Program-made: the position numbers and the translations under genes
Shown: positions 1-10,312 of the stretch, piece by piece
How positions within the stretch are numbered: the stretch's first letter is position 1
Layout: each line of letters starts with the position of its first letter
Source: Sorex araneus
Taxonomy: Eukaryota; Chordata; Mammalia; Eulipotyphla; Soricidae
Assembly: GCF_027595985.1 (NCBI RefSeq)
Contig: NC_073303.1
Span: 374,587,803 to 374,651,802 of the forward strand
Direction: 5' to 3'
DNA: 64,000 nucleotides
Notes under the pieces: generated by a model
Seen by the model: only the letters and a program-made list of their open reading frames with translations
What the model was told of the DNA's origin: nothing
Databases searched by the model: none

Positions 1-128
1 TCTGCTCATATACTTATTCATCCTAACACTTCTGATGTTACCTCTAGTGCATGAGTCTTAACATCTGTGATATTTCTAGTTCATGAGTCAATTATTTTTT
101 CAGTTAGTAGCCTTAATATTATGTCAGT

Positions 129-199
129 GAGTCTCACAATGGAGACGTTACTGTGCCTACTCAAGCAAATCGATGAGCATCAGGATGACAGTGACAGTG
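129..199 (+). mobile_element. Family B SINE, 3' fragment
   Basis: Only the last part of the B body is present: the AGTCTCACAATGGAGACG block, the AGCAAATCGATGAGCA block and two GACAGTG repeats. There is no tRNA-like head, so this is a 5'-truncated copy. Confidence 0.8.
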
Positions 200-380
200 G
201 TATTTTTGCCAATTTGCCTTTGTTGTTTATTTCTGAAAATAAATAATTATGCTAATAATTTCTAATATTATGAAAAGATAAAGGGTATGTGTAGATTTGT
301 TAATGTCAAATTTCTCTTTATTGTATATATGCTAATTTTTATGTTCAGGTTATGTCTAGGTAAGATCTGCATGCTGCATT

Positions 381-411
<31 letters not shown>

Positions 412-420
<9 letters not shown>

Positions 421-589
421 TTTTTGCTTTTTGGGTCACATCCGGCAATGCACAGGGGTTACTCCTGGTTCTACACTCAGGAATTACTCCTGGCTGTGCT
501 CAGGGGACCATATGGGATGCTGGGATTGGAACCTGGGTTGGCTGCGTGCAAGGCAAACGCCCTACCCGCTGTGCTATTGCTCCAGCCCC
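412..589 (-). mobile_element. Family A SINE, full length
   Basis: On the minus strand it starts with the CTGGAGCAATAGCACAGCGG head (A box) and carries a B box (reverse complement visible as GGTTGG-like around 535-545). The A-rich tail is the T run at 412-424. The sequence GCTTTATATATATAT occurs on both sides (382-396 and 590-604) and is a probable target-site duplication. The (TA)n at 385-411 is largely the left copy of this duplication, lengthened. Confidence 0.9.
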
Positions 590-606
590 GCTTTATATAT
601 ATATTT

Positions 607-1700
607 TTAATGTATTTATCATTCCTTTATTATATTTCCTTTAACATTCCATTATTGATATAACTATGTGTAGAATTTAATTCTCTTTACTTCCCTATCT
701 TTTCTAGAAACTAAATGAAAATTTTAGAGGTTTGATTTAAAGGTTTGATGTTGCTATCATTACTTGTTTTTAGTAACTTATTTTTGTCAAAATGTGCACC
801 AAACCTTTATAGACATGTGACACTTTCTCTCAGAAATAACACCAGTTTTTTATCTGACTAGTTATCCCTGTGAAATGTGGTGTTAGGGCCAAGTTATTAA
901 GGACTGCCTGGAGGCGTAGTGGTTAGTGATATGCAACTGATGATACTCTAGTTCCATTGTTTCTCTGATACTGTCTTTCGATTATCTTTGTTTTCTCTTC
1001 CTGAAATCATGACCTTACACATATCTTATATTTCTATCTCATTCTACACTTTTCCTAATCCCCATTTCATGGTTCATATTTTGAATTTTTGGAGTTTACT
1101 CTAGATTTTGCTTTTGCTTCTATTTTCAGTGTACCAGGTGTCACCTCAGCTGTTTAATCTGCTCATTGCTCCCTTTAAAATTGGAATTTTGGAATGCTAA
1201 TCAATGATTTACTTTTTTACACGTAGAATTTATCTTATTAAGGAACTACTTGGACAACTTCCAGTATACTTTACTCTTTAGTTTAAAATACTGTTACACT
1301 TTAAATGTATTTGATTTTGGTAAATGATTCTAATTCATGACATCTTTGTGGTTTTTTTTATAAAACTCTCTTCCTGGCTTCACTCAAAACGTCATACATA
1401 TTCATATGTGTGGGTGTAAGTGTGTCCAGACCATCTTTCCTTGTAACTTTATCTGTGGGAACTTTTGAGTTGCTGGGAGTGTTTTCAACTCAGAAACATT
1501 TAAAAATAAATTCACCGAGAATTTTTAGATTAAGCAGATCACAGGAAGCTGAACTACAGATACGTACAGATAGAATTTCTGTTTCCAGATGGCCAGGAAC
1601 TATGTCTACCTCTAGTGTTCGATATCAGCTGAAGACAAGCAGCTGTTGAGCGGTGAGTTATGTCCTTCACACCTGACTGATTGCTCCTCTACCTGCTGGG
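607..1700. other. Unassigned AT-rich DNA
   Basis: I recognise no repeat family or gene. An open frame at 1410-1649 is followed by a donor-like GCGGTGAGT near 1651, but no convincing acceptor precedes it, so I do not call an exon. Confidence 0.5.
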
Positions 1701-1732
1701 AGTTCCATAGTTCCATAGTTCCATAGTTCCAT
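1701..1732. repeat. Tandem repeat, 8 bp unit x4
   Basis: AGTTCCAT is repeated four times without interruption. It is a simple short tandem array in otherwise unassigned sequence. Confidence 0.95.
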
Positions 1733-1938
1733 TCGAGCAGACTCTGCTGTCCACAATCCCACAACCCCTGCCTTGTCAGGTTCTAGCTTGCTCTCTCGGG
1801 CAGATCCTATGACAGTTGCTCAGAAGGGAAGATCAAGGTTACCAACTGTAGGTAAATATCTCACTCTGAAAACTGATTTTAGTTTTCTTTTTCTGTTGGG
1901 TTTCTAGCTTTCTCTGCTAGAGAGTTCAGCAAAATAGT

Positions 1939-2140
1939 CCCTCTCCTCCCTTTCTCCCTCCCTCCCTCCCTCCTTTTTTCATCTCTCCCTCCCTCCCTCC
2001 CTCACCCCTCCCTCCATCTTTCCTTTCTCTTTTTCTTTTTTTCCCTTTCTTCCCTCCCTCCTTCCTTCCCTCCTTCCTCCATCCCTTCCTCCCTCCCTTT
2101 ATCCCCTCTCCTTTCTGTCCTTCCTCTCCCCTTCCCTACC
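1939..2140. repeat. Polypyrimidine tract (CCCT/CCTT-rich)
   Basis: About 200 bases of almost pure C and T on the plus strand, made of CCTC, CCCT and CCTT words. It is a degenerate tetranucleotide microsatellite. Such homopurine-homopyrimidine tracts can form triplex DNA. Confidence 0.9.
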
Positions 2141-2144
2141 CCAG

Positions 2145-2985
2145 CTATTTAAAATTCCTCCCTTGGCAGATAGGTCTAGAGTAAGAGAGGGGCTCCCGGA
2201 CTGTGTTTCAGGGCAGGGGCCACTCCCAGACTGGGCGATTGAGTGCTGGGTCCTAGCTCAGGAGCACCAGGTCACACTCTATGGTGCTTGGGGGACCCTG
2301 TGGCCTGGCTCTGTCCTTGGGTGCAGAGTCCATTGCCTGTATATCTTACCACAATCATCTCCCAGGTCCCAGGGTTACAGAGCTTTAAGGGGAGATGTAC
2401 ATCATCCTGCTGCCAGAAAAAGGAAACTATTTTATGATATACAACATTTTAAGGTTGATAGAGAAATAAACTATCCCAAAAGACAATGAATGTCATTTGA
2501 TTCAAAGGAGGTAGTTATAAGAATAACCGGAATGACTTGTCTTATGTAAATAAACAGCCCCTCCCCCACCAGCTTCCTAAATACACTGACTGTGTAATTT
2601 TGTGATTCTCAAGAGACTAAAGAAAAGGTGACAAGAATAAGGATATTGCCCTGAACTCAATAGAAACTTGTCTTTACTAAGTTCTCCTTTGCTAGCATGT
2701 TACAAATATTAGAAATAAGTTTAGCAATGAATCTGGCCTGTGTGAAGGCAGCTGTGAAACCACTGATCTACAGTTTAACAAATGAAGTGGCCAGGAAAAT
2801 GAGCAATATTGCTCAAATGTCAGTGTCTCCATGGAAAAGCAGAACTGTAGCTTAATGTACACAGGCATATTGAGAATGTGCTACTTTCTGTTCCCATTTG
2901 TCTAATTAGCTTAGCATATTTCTTTTGATTAATAAAAGAAGTTACTTCTTACTAGGTCCAAAACTCTTGTTTTCCAGCAAAAGAA
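2145..2985. other. Unassigned sequence
   Basis: The segment 2163-2440 is more GC-rich than its surroundings and has overlapping short open frames but no recognisable protein motif. Words such as GGTGCTTGGGGGACC near 2284 faintly resemble a very old family A copy. The rest is AT-rich with nothing identified. Confidence 0.4.
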
Positions 2986-3118
2986 TTTTTTTTCTTTTTG
3001 GGTCACACCTGGCTACTTCTGTTGGTGCTTGGGGTACCATATGGGATGCTGAGAATCGAACCCAGGTCTGCCGCATGCAAGGCAAATGCCCTACCCACTG
3101 TGCTATCACTCCAGCCCC
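2986..3118 (-). mobile_element. Family A SINE with internal deletion
   Basis: The minus-strand head (CTGGAGTGATAGCACAGTGG) and B box are intact. About 45 bases of the body are missing between the GGTCACACCTGGC block and the GGTGCTTGGGG block. Confidence 0.88.
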
Positions 3119-3771
3119 ACAAAATAATTTTCTTGATCAATATTCCAAATATAACATCATCCAGCTTTATCTAGGTTTTGTCCTTGCTTTTTCATCCATT
3201 GATTTACTCTTTGACTTCATATGGGATATTTGGCTATTTTTTAAAATCAGACTGAGTATCAGGAATGACCTATTCACCTCTGACAAATTCTGTTTGTTTG
3301 AAGACATCAACAACTCAGGCATAAACACAATTTAGATACCACAAATTCTTTTTGAATAAATAAAGTGAAAGTCACAGTGACTTATGAAATGTTCAAAGGC
3401 ACTCGATTTAAATATGTTTATTTAAACAATCAAGAGTCAGATGAATAGCTGAGTGAATCATATGCTTGCACAAAATGTGTTTATTATATCTAGTGCTTAT
3501 CAAACCAGTGTGCTAGGGATGGGGAATAAAAAGTGATTTTGGCATGAAAACATCTCTGGAGGAATTTAGAGTTGCAGACTTACAACGTTGAAAAAATAGT
3601 CGTAACTTTCATTTGAAATAATTTCAAATGATTGCTTTCAAATCATCCTTTACAAATCTATCAGTGAAAATGTACAAAGGAGAAAATTCAGGAAGACTAA
3701 AACAACACAAAAATTGAGAGAAAATATAATGCCAGAAATATGAAGACTTGAAGAGGGTTTCTAAATGGATA
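3119..3771. other. Unassigned AT-rich DNA
   Basis: No gene or repeat recognised. Confidence 0.5.
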
Positions 3772-4008
3772 GAGGAGCGATAGCACAGCGGTTGGGCATT
3801 CCCCTTTCACGCGGCCGACCCAAGTTCGATTCCTCCGCCCCTCTCGGAGAGCCCTGCAAGCTACCAAGAGTATTGAGCCCGCAGGGCAGAGCCTGGCAAG
3901 CTACCCGTGCATATTGGATGTGCCAAAAACAGTAACAATAAGTCTCTCAATGAGAGACGTTACTGGTGCCCGCTTGAACAAATTGATGAGCAACGGGATG
4001 ACAGTGAC
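3772..4008 (+). mobile_element. Family B SINE, near full length
   Basis: Starts AGAGGAGCGATAGCACAGCGG (A-box region) and has the B-box-like AGTTCGATTCC. The B-specific body follows: CTCTCGGAGAGCCC, CCAAAAACAGTAACAATAAG and TCTCTCAATGAGAGACG. It ends GATGACAGTGAC with only a short terminal repeat. Confidence 0.92.
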
Positions 4009-4029
4009 TATTATCTGATTTATCCTACC

Positions 4030-4190
4030 TTTTTTTTTTTTGAAACATACTTGTCAGTTCTCAGGACTTAATCCTGGCTCTGTGCTCAGGGATTACTCCC
4101 GGGGTTCCTGGTGGACCCTCTGCAGTTTCAGGAGTCAAACTGGGTGTGAGCAAAGTGTGTTAACCCCTGTACCAACTTCTCTGACCCTTT
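4030..4190 (-). mobile_element. Family A SINE, old copy
   Basis: T run at the left, then a diverged minus-strand A body (CTGGCTCTGTGCTCAGGGATT, GTGGACC) and a degraded head. Divergence is high, so it predates most other copies. Confidence 0.65.
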
Positions 4191-4204
4191 CATAATTCTT
4201 TGCT

Positions 4205-4343
4205 GTTATTTTGGGACCATACCTGGCGATGCTCAGTCCTTTCTGCAGGTGGTGTTCAGGGGACTATATGGGTTTCTGGGGATCAAACTGATGTTGGGTG
4301 TGTTAAGCCACGCCTAACGTGCTGTACTATCTCTTCTGCCCCC
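4205..4343 (-). mobile_element. Family A SINE, old copy
   Basis: Recognisable blocks are ACCTGGCGATGCTCAG, CAGGGGACTATATGGG and CTGTACTATCTCTTCTGCCCC, the last being a decayed head. It lies in tandem with the previous old copy. Confidence 0.65.
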
Positions 4344-4477
4344 TTATAATTTTGACAGGGGCTTTTCTAAATAATCTTGCCATGCATCCTCAATGATAAA
4401 GATATATTCTGAGAAATGCCTGGATTGACAATCCTATTCTTATGTGTGGATATCATATAATGGCTTAAAATAGATTT

Positions 4478-4646
4478 TTTTTTCTTTTTGGGTCACACCC
4501 GGTGTTGGACAGGAGTTACTCCTGGCTCATACACTCAGGATTTACTCCTGGCGGTGCTTGGGGGACTATATGGGCTGCTGGGAATCAAACCCGGGTCGCC
4601 CACATGCAAGGCAAATGCCCTACCTGCTGTGCTATTGCTCCAGCCC
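4478..4646 (-). mobile_element. Family A SINE with clear target duplication
   Basis: Complete minus-strand copy. The flanks TGGCTTAAAATAGATTT (4461-4477) and TGGTTTAAAATAGATTT (4647-4663) match at 16 of 17 positions. This is a textbook target-site duplication showing L1-type insertion. Confidence 0.95.
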
Positions 4647-4698
4647 TGGTTTAAAATAGATTTGTCACCCCTCTACACTCAGGGAATTTTGCAGCATC

Positions 4699-4871
4699 TT
4701 TTTATTATTATTTTTGGGTCACACTCGTTGATGCACAGAGGTTACGCCTGGCTTTGCACTCAGGAATTACTCTGGTGGTACTCGGGAGACCATATGGGAT
4801 GCCGGTGATCTAAGCCAGGTCAGCTGCGTGCAAGGCAAACACCCTACTCACTGTGCTATTTCTCCAGTCCC
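4699..4871 (-). mobile_element. Family A SINE
   Basis: Minus-strand copy starting from a (TTA) and T-rich tail at 4699. The body and head are complete but moderately diverged, with the head ending as TTTCTCCAGTCCC. Confidence 0.88.
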
Positions 4872-6119
4872 AGTGGTAGTTTCTAGTGGGTCCAACATTG
4901 TACCTTTGGCCCATCATTCTCTGGACCCTTGATAAGCAATGCCTGACCAGAACACTGGATTGCTGTCGGCAGCAATTTATGTGACTCACACTCAGAGAAC
5001 AGAATAGAGGTTCTCAGACAATTTCCTGTGAGGCTGACAGATGTTGTCAAGCACCCGGATCTCACCCCCCATATGTTGGAAAATAAATAATCAAACGCCA
5101 AAATATGTACTCTGATAGGAAATTGGGCATGCCTATGTGCTTGTGACTTTACATTACACGAGAATTGTCAACGTTACAGGAAATTATGAAGACAAATGTC
5201 CTCAGTGGTAAAGAATTAAAAGGGAATTTGACTAGAACAATGCATCCTGAAATTATATCTTTTATCCATATATCTTGAGCATGGATTGCTTAAGACCATA
5301 AAGGTTATAAGCATCAAAATAATATTATATTTTAAACTCTCATCTGAAATTTGTGATCTTGCAGTAGTTGAATAATGTACCTCACATATTGGTACAATAG
5401 TACATAAGCATAATTTACTAATAAATATATGGTTGGAGTATAGCTTCTTTGTGATTGTAGTTTGCTGGTGGCTGCATATTTAAAATTATCTATAGGCTGC
5501 TAAAGTAGAGAAGCAGAAAACCCCGCAGAGAGAGTAGAAAGTAGAGCTGACCATAGAGGTGAGTTATATTGGTAGTTTGACGGGGCCCTGCTGTTGATCC
5601 TAAGGATCTCTGCTACGAAAGCAAACTCGGGAGGAATTTTTCAGGAATATGGCAGCTACATTAACATGTAATTCATACACTACACAGTTAGTCTATTTAA
5701 ATGTGTATTGCAAATATTTTTGTGCGTTCACATTTGACCAATCCACATTGGAGTCAGATTCAGAATAAAAGGAAAGTGGTAAAGACACCCTGAACCCATT
5801 ATCGATCATTCCCGATTTTCCTCCACCACCAGCTGCAGGCAAAAGAAGATCTGCTCTATCTCTCTGTGTCTGCCCAGTACAGATACTGCATATGGATGGA
5901 GTCAGGTGCTATGTTGTCTTTCTCTGACTTAGTTAGAAAATGATTTCAAGTATTCTTATGGTGTGCAAATGTGCTTGGTTATTACATCCTAGCAAAAGAG
6001 GGTTTGGGGCCCTGGTGCTGCCCCCCTCCCTGCTGTTTGTCCTCAGAGCAGACGGTGCTCTGTCAGAGGTTACTAGTCCAAACCGCCAACAGGATGCTGT
6101 TAAATGATGGTGGCATGTT
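4872..6119. other. Unassigned AT-rich DNA
   Basis: No gene or repeat family recognised. A donor-like GAGGTGAGT lies near 5557, but I see no convincing acceptor or long open frame with it. Confidence 0.45.
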
Positions 6120-6345
6120 TTGTTTAGATACATACTGGCACAGATATTTTTGCTTCTCCTATTTTTGGCTGTACTGAATAATGCTCCTATAAACCCTCGA
6201 GTCCAAGTTTTCATGTGAGTTTTGATTATTTTATTGTATTTAGATGGACAATTACAGGTTCTAATGAAAATTGAATTAAACAATTTGATGAACACCCAAA
6301 CTATTTCCCAGATAACTAGTTTTTCTTCCTATCACAGATAGAAAA
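6120..6345 (-). mobile_element. L1 ORF2 fragment, antisense
   Basis: The block TGAATAATGCTCCTATAAAC near 6175-6195 is a typical antisense match to the 3' part of mammalian L1 ORF2. It probably belongs to the same L1 as the pieces at 7038-7362 and 8030-8670, now split by SINE insertions. Confidence 0.55.
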
Positions 6346-6359
6346 AGATCCCATCTCTT

Positions 6360-6534
6360 GGAGCTGGAGAGGTAGTACAGTGGGTAGGGCACTTGTCTTG
6401 CACTCGTCCCACTGGAGTTCAATTTGTGGCACTGCATGTGGTCCCCTGAGCCCCTCTATGACTTCTCCCCGAGTGTGGAGTCAGGAGTAAGCTCTGAGCA
6501 CAGCAGAGTGCAGTCCCCAAATTAGACACCCCCA
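6360..6534 (+). mobile_element. Family A SINE, diverged
   Basis: Starts GGAGCTGGAGAGGTAGTACAG with a B-box remnant GGAGTTCAATTTG. The body words GTGGTCCCCTGAGC and AGTCAGGAGTAAG are visible, and it ends in CCCCAAATTAGAC with a short A-poor tail. Confidence 0.8.
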
Positions 6535-6584
6535 GTCCCATTTATGATATTTTCATCAACATTGTCATTTTGTGTCATTAGAAA

Positions 6585-7026
6585 ACATCATCACCATCTC
6601 CATCATCCCGTTGATCTTCGAATTTCTCGAGTCGTCTCAGTAACGTCTCCATTGTCTTAGCCCTGAGATTTTAGCAGCCTCTCTTTACTCGTCCTTCCCA
6701 ACAGTGCTGCATTGGAGACTCTTTCAGGGTCAGGGGAATGAGACCCAGCATTGTTACTGGTTTTGGCATATAAATATGCCACGGGGAGTTTGTCAGACTC
6801 CCATTCGGGAAGGAAAGTCTTGGTAGCTTGCCAGGTTCTCTGAGAGGAAGAACTAGGGTATAAGATGAGCTTGGTTTCATAGTCTCTGGATGTTGGCCAT
6901 TAATGGGATTACACAGCGCCACCAGGGGCAGTTTCTGGGTGGGACCACCTAGCTACTGGAAAATGGGGGATCTGTGCAGAAGAGGCCCAGTCCCAATTTG
7001 ATCTGGCTTGGAGGTCTCAGCCGAGG
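6585..7026 (-). mobile_element. Family C retroposon, 5'-truncated
   Basis: On the minus strand it runs from a short stretch ending in GACCTCC, through the CCAGTAGCTAGG and GTAATCCCATTAATGGCCAACATCCAGAGACT blocks (each under 35 bases; key words only), into the B-like 3' half. That half has GAGAACCTGGCAAGCTACC, CATATTTATATGCC and GAAGGACGAGTAAAGAGAGG. It ends in a GAT-rich tail at 6586-6625. Flanks GTCATTAGAAA (6574-6584) and GTCATTTGAAA (7027-7037) match at 10 of 11, a probable target-site duplication. It has no inverted 5' arm and is inserted in L1. Confidence 0.85.
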
Positions 7027-7037
7027 GTCATTTGAAA

Positions 7038-7362
7038 TAATGAATGTAAATACTAAATAGTGAATCTAAAAAATATCTCAGTGCTTATGTCTTTGTGGCA
7101 TCTGTATGATTCTTTTTGAATATATATTGGTCAAGCCCTTGCCCATTTATTAATTAGGTTGCTTATTTTTTCTAATAAAGTCAAGAGTTATTTGTACAAT
7201 TTAGATGAAAGGCCATTATTACATGTGTGATTTGCAAATATTTTCACTTGGTGGGTTGAAATATCAATATAAAATGAAAATATTTTCTGTTTTCTGCTCT
7301 GGGTTGTCTTTCTTTTCCAGAGTGTCAGTCCATGAACTTAGGTTTAAAATGCCGATTAATGG
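7038..7362 (-). mobile_element. L1 ORF2 fragment, antisense
   Basis: Antisense L1 words: TGTGGCATCTGTATGATTC, CAAGCCCTTGCCCATTTATT and GTGTGATTTGCAAATATTTT. This region encodes the part of ORF2 after the reverse transcriptase. The order of pieces (6120, 7038, 8030) fits a single interrupted minus-strand L1. Confidence 0.75.
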
Positions 7363-7530
7363 CACCAGAGTAATAATACACTGGGTTCGGGCATGTAGCT
7401 AATCGGGGTTTGGGTTTAATCACTGGCATCCCGTATGGTTCCAAGAGCTTTCCAAGAGGGATTCTTGAGGACAGAGCCAGGAGTAATCTCTGAGCACTAC
7501 CAGGTAGAGCCCACAAAACATTTTTTTAAA
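7363..7530 (+). mobile_element. Family A SINE, old copy
   Basis: Body words CATCCCGTATGGTTCC and GAGCCAGGAGTAATCTCTGAG are clear. The head (TAATACACTGGGTTCGGGC) is diverged. It ends in an A-rich tail and is inserted in the L1. Confidence 0.75.
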
Positions 7531-7555
7531 AAATAATAGAATTCAGATTAAATTT

Positions 7556-7712
7556 CAAACTAGAGAGATACCTCATGGGTTGAGCACAGAAGGTCCATGT
7601 TTGATCCCAATCCCCAGCAGCGTAACATCCTCTGAGTGTTGATGGGAGAAACCAGAGCACAGAGTTGGGAGTAGCTTCTGAGTACCATTGGGCGTGGTCC
7701 CCAAACACAACA
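7556..7712 (+). mobile_element. Family A SINE, old copy
   Basis: Diverged head (AGAGAGATACCTCATGGGTT), B-box-like TGTTTGATCCC, then body words CCCCAGCAGC and AGTTGGGAGTAGC. It lies tandem to the preceding copy in the same orientation. Confidence 0.7.
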
Positions 7713-7855
7713 GAACAAAGTTATGATTCTGTTCATCTATGTTGTTGCTTTTGTGCTTCTGGCATCAAAGTGAAAGGGAACGTTGGGTAATTTGAAACCC
7801 AACGTGATTAAGATCTGTCCCTGTGTATACTTCTAAGGAATTTCTAATATTATTC

Positions 7856-8022
7856 TTTTTGTTTTGTTTTGTTTTGTTTTGGGGTCACCCCCAAATGTTC
7901 AGTCCTTACTCCTGACTCAGTGCTCAGGGATCACTCCCAGAAGGGGTTGGGGGATCTTATAAAAAGCTGGAGATTGAATCCAGATCGGTCGCAGGCAATG
8001 CCCACTCTATTATCTGTCCGGT
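7856..8022 (-). mobile_element. Family A SINE, old copy with (TTTTG)n tail
   Basis: The tail is a (TTTTG) array at 7856-7880. The diverged body shows CAGTGCTCAGGGATCACTCC and the decayed head TATTATCTGTCCGG. Confidence 0.75.
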
Positions 8023-8029
8023 AAGCTTT

Positions 8030-8670
8030 TTATACATTTAACTTCAAATTTAAATGCTTGAGTTCATTTTGTGTGGTCATTTGGTCTGAGATAAAAGTCA
8101 GTTTCATTCTTTTGTGCTTGAATATCCTCTTAACACAGAACTATTGGCTCCACAGACTGTCTTTCTTCCCACTGAACAGCTTTGGTGCTATTGTGGAAAC
8201 TTCACTGGCCGTGTGGAGAGATTAGTCCTGAATTCTCTGTTGTGTTCCATTGATCTGCATATTTGTAGTACAAAAGAGTACTACACTGTTTTGATGGTAG
8301 TAGCTTTGTCCATAAATTTTATATTGGGAAGTTTAAATGTTTCAACTTCATTCATATGTTAGGTCAGAGTTTTTTATATGTACTTTCCTCCACTCAGGAT
8401 ATTTATCTCTAATTTTACCTAGAGAATGTTATTATGATTAATGGCTGTTAAAATATGCAGGGTTTTTTATATCTATATGTGTGTTATTTATCTATATAGT
8501 GACATATTGATTTCTCTGTATTGAAACATCTTCAAATTCATGGGTAGAGTTCAGTTGTTCATGATATATAATCCTTTTAATAAACCACAAGACTGGTTTT
8601 TAGAATTATGTTGAAGCTATTTGCACTCACATTTATAAGGATATTGGTTTTTTTGCTTGTTCTTCATTTT
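8030..8670 (-). mobile_element. L1 ORF2 fragment, antisense
   Basis: Antisense L1 words GTTCCATTGATCTGCATAT and CTACACTGTTTTGATGG correspond to the conserved region after the reverse transcriptase. The reading frame is broken by stops, so it is a dead copy. Confidence 0.75.
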
Positions 8671-8687
8671 GAGAATTTAAAAAGATT

Positions 8688-8770
8688 TCCCTCCATCCCT
8701 CTCTCCCTCCTTCCTATCCTTCCTCCCTTCCTCCCTTTCTTTCTTCCTTCTTTTCTTCCATTCTCCTTTT
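8688..8770. repeat. Polypyrimidine tract
   Basis: Degenerate CCCT/CCTT/TTCC words over about 80 bases. Confidence 0.85.
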
Positions 8771-9012
8771 TTAAGTAAATGAAGCCATTTTTATGTCCTG
8801 GGATTTATTTTGTGAAAAAATTTACTCCATTTTTTAAATATATAAATATATATATAATATTTTATGGATCTTGGAGATATTGCTTCATATCATATTGGGT
8901 ATTGGGTATTAGGTCTGTTTAGGTAGGTTGATACTTTCTTGGAATTTGGTACTTTCTACAAAATCTGATTTGTTGGTACACAGGTTTTTATTTCTCTGTA
9001 ACATGGTAGAAT

Positions 9013-9250
9013 TCCTCCCTCCCTCACTTCCTCCCTCCCTCCCTTTCTTTCTCCCTCCCTCCCTCCCTCCCTCCCTCCCTCCCTCCCTCCCTCCCTTCCT
9101 TCCTTCCTTCCTTCCTTCCTTCCTTCCTTCCTTCCTTCCTTCCTTCCTTCCTTCCTTCCTTTCCCCCTCCCTCTCTCCCCCCATCCCTCCCTCCCTCCCT
9201 TTTTTACTCCCTACCTCCCTCTCTTCCTCCCTCCCTCTTTTCCTTTCCTT
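9013..9250. repeat. Compound (CCCT)n-(CCTT)n microsatellite
   Basis: Imperfect CCCT units to about 9095, pure CCTT units to about 9160, then CCCT-rich words again. The long open frames on both strands here encode only SLPP-type or GRKE-type repeats and are not genes. The array lies next to the tail end of the minus-strand A copy at 9255, so it may have grown from that tail. Confidence 0.93.
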
Positions 9251-9254
9251 TTTT

Positions 9255-9437
9255 GCTTTTCTTTTCTTTCTGATTTTTGCATCAACATTTGAAAGTGTTC
9301 AGGATTTACTCTTAGCTCTGCACCCATGGATAACTCCTTTTATTGCCTGGGGAGTAATTTGTGGTATTAGGGATTTAAACCAGGGTCATCCAAATGCAAG
9401 GCAAATGTTTTAGCTTTGGTACTTCCCTTCCAGTCCC
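9255..9437 (-). mobile_element. Family A SINE, diverged
   Basis: Body words AGCTCTGCACCCATGGATAA and AAACCAGGGTCATCC and the tRNA-side word ATGCAAGGCAAATG are visible. It ends CTTCCAGTCCC. Confidence 0.75.
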
Positions 9438-10065
9438 ACATAATTTTATTTCTACTATAGTAATATGATTCTCGCATCCGTCTCTCCATTTTCCCACTCC
9501 CCCATCAGTAATCCAACCAAAAGCTGTCAGTTTTTGTAGATTTTTAAAAGGACATTTTAGCTCTGTGGATACTATGCTCTGAGTAGTTTTTCCTCTGCTT
9601 TAGTCTTCTTTGTTATCTCCTGCTAATTCTGTATTTTATTTTCTTTTCCTGGAAGTTTACTTATTTGCCCCAAATATATCTACTTTATCATTGTAGACGG
9701 TCTCCTCATTGAGCATTTTTTTTGGTTGTGCTGAACCTTTGCCTGCCTTTCAGAGCTTCAGAATTCTGACAGTTTCTATAAGGCTTAATATTTCTCAAAT
9801 CCAGAGTAGCCTACTCCACTATTTTTTTCTCTTTCCTTTGTGTTGATGTTTGTTTGTAACAGAAACAGTTATTTTTACGGACAGTTTTGTCACAGATCTA
9901 CCGTAATTCCTCCATCCTTTATTGTAGTGTGGTCTGGAGGGTCCTGGACTGTTGTCAGGACAATGATCTCAGACCAATCACACAGTGGAGGGGGGTGGGG
10001 GATAGAGTGATGCTTTGCGCTATCTGATGTCTTACCAAGGGAGAAGGGGAAAAACCTACCACTTT
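9438..10065. other. Unassigned DNA
   Basis: No gene or repeat recognised. Confidence 0.45.
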
Positions 10066-10075
10066 GATATAAGTT

Positions 10076-10097
10076 CTATTTTATTTTATTTTATTTT

Positions 10098-10136
<39 letters not shown>

Positions 10137-10302
10137 TGTGCTTTTTGGGCCACACCCGGCGATGCACAGGGGTTATTCCTGGCTCTGCACTCAGGAATCA
10201 CCCCTGGCGATGCTCAGGGGACCATATGGGATGCTGGGAATCGAACCCAGGTTGGCCGCGTGCAAGGCAAACGCCCTACCCGCTGTGCTATTCCTCTAGC
10301 CC
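10076..10302 (-). mobile_element. Family A SINE with (TAAA)n tail
   Basis: A well-preserved minus-strand copy. The tail has become (TTTTA)n then (TTTA)n at 10076-10136. GATATAAGTT at 10066-10075 and 10303-10312 is a perfect 10 bp target-site duplication enclosing the array, which proves the microsatellite belongs to the SINE. Confidence 0.95.
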
Positions 10303-10312
10303 GATATAAGTT

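Noticed and set aside
3780-3850. tRNA gene suggested by A and B boxes in SINE heads
   Set aside because: The box sequences belong to repeated SINE heads with no cloverleaf pairing or 3' acceptor end. The same head occurs dozens of times.
8909-9413. Open frames of 91 and 161 codons on both strands
   Set aside because: They are translations of a CCCT/CCTT microsatellite and a decayed SINE (repeating SLPP or GRKE units), not proteins.
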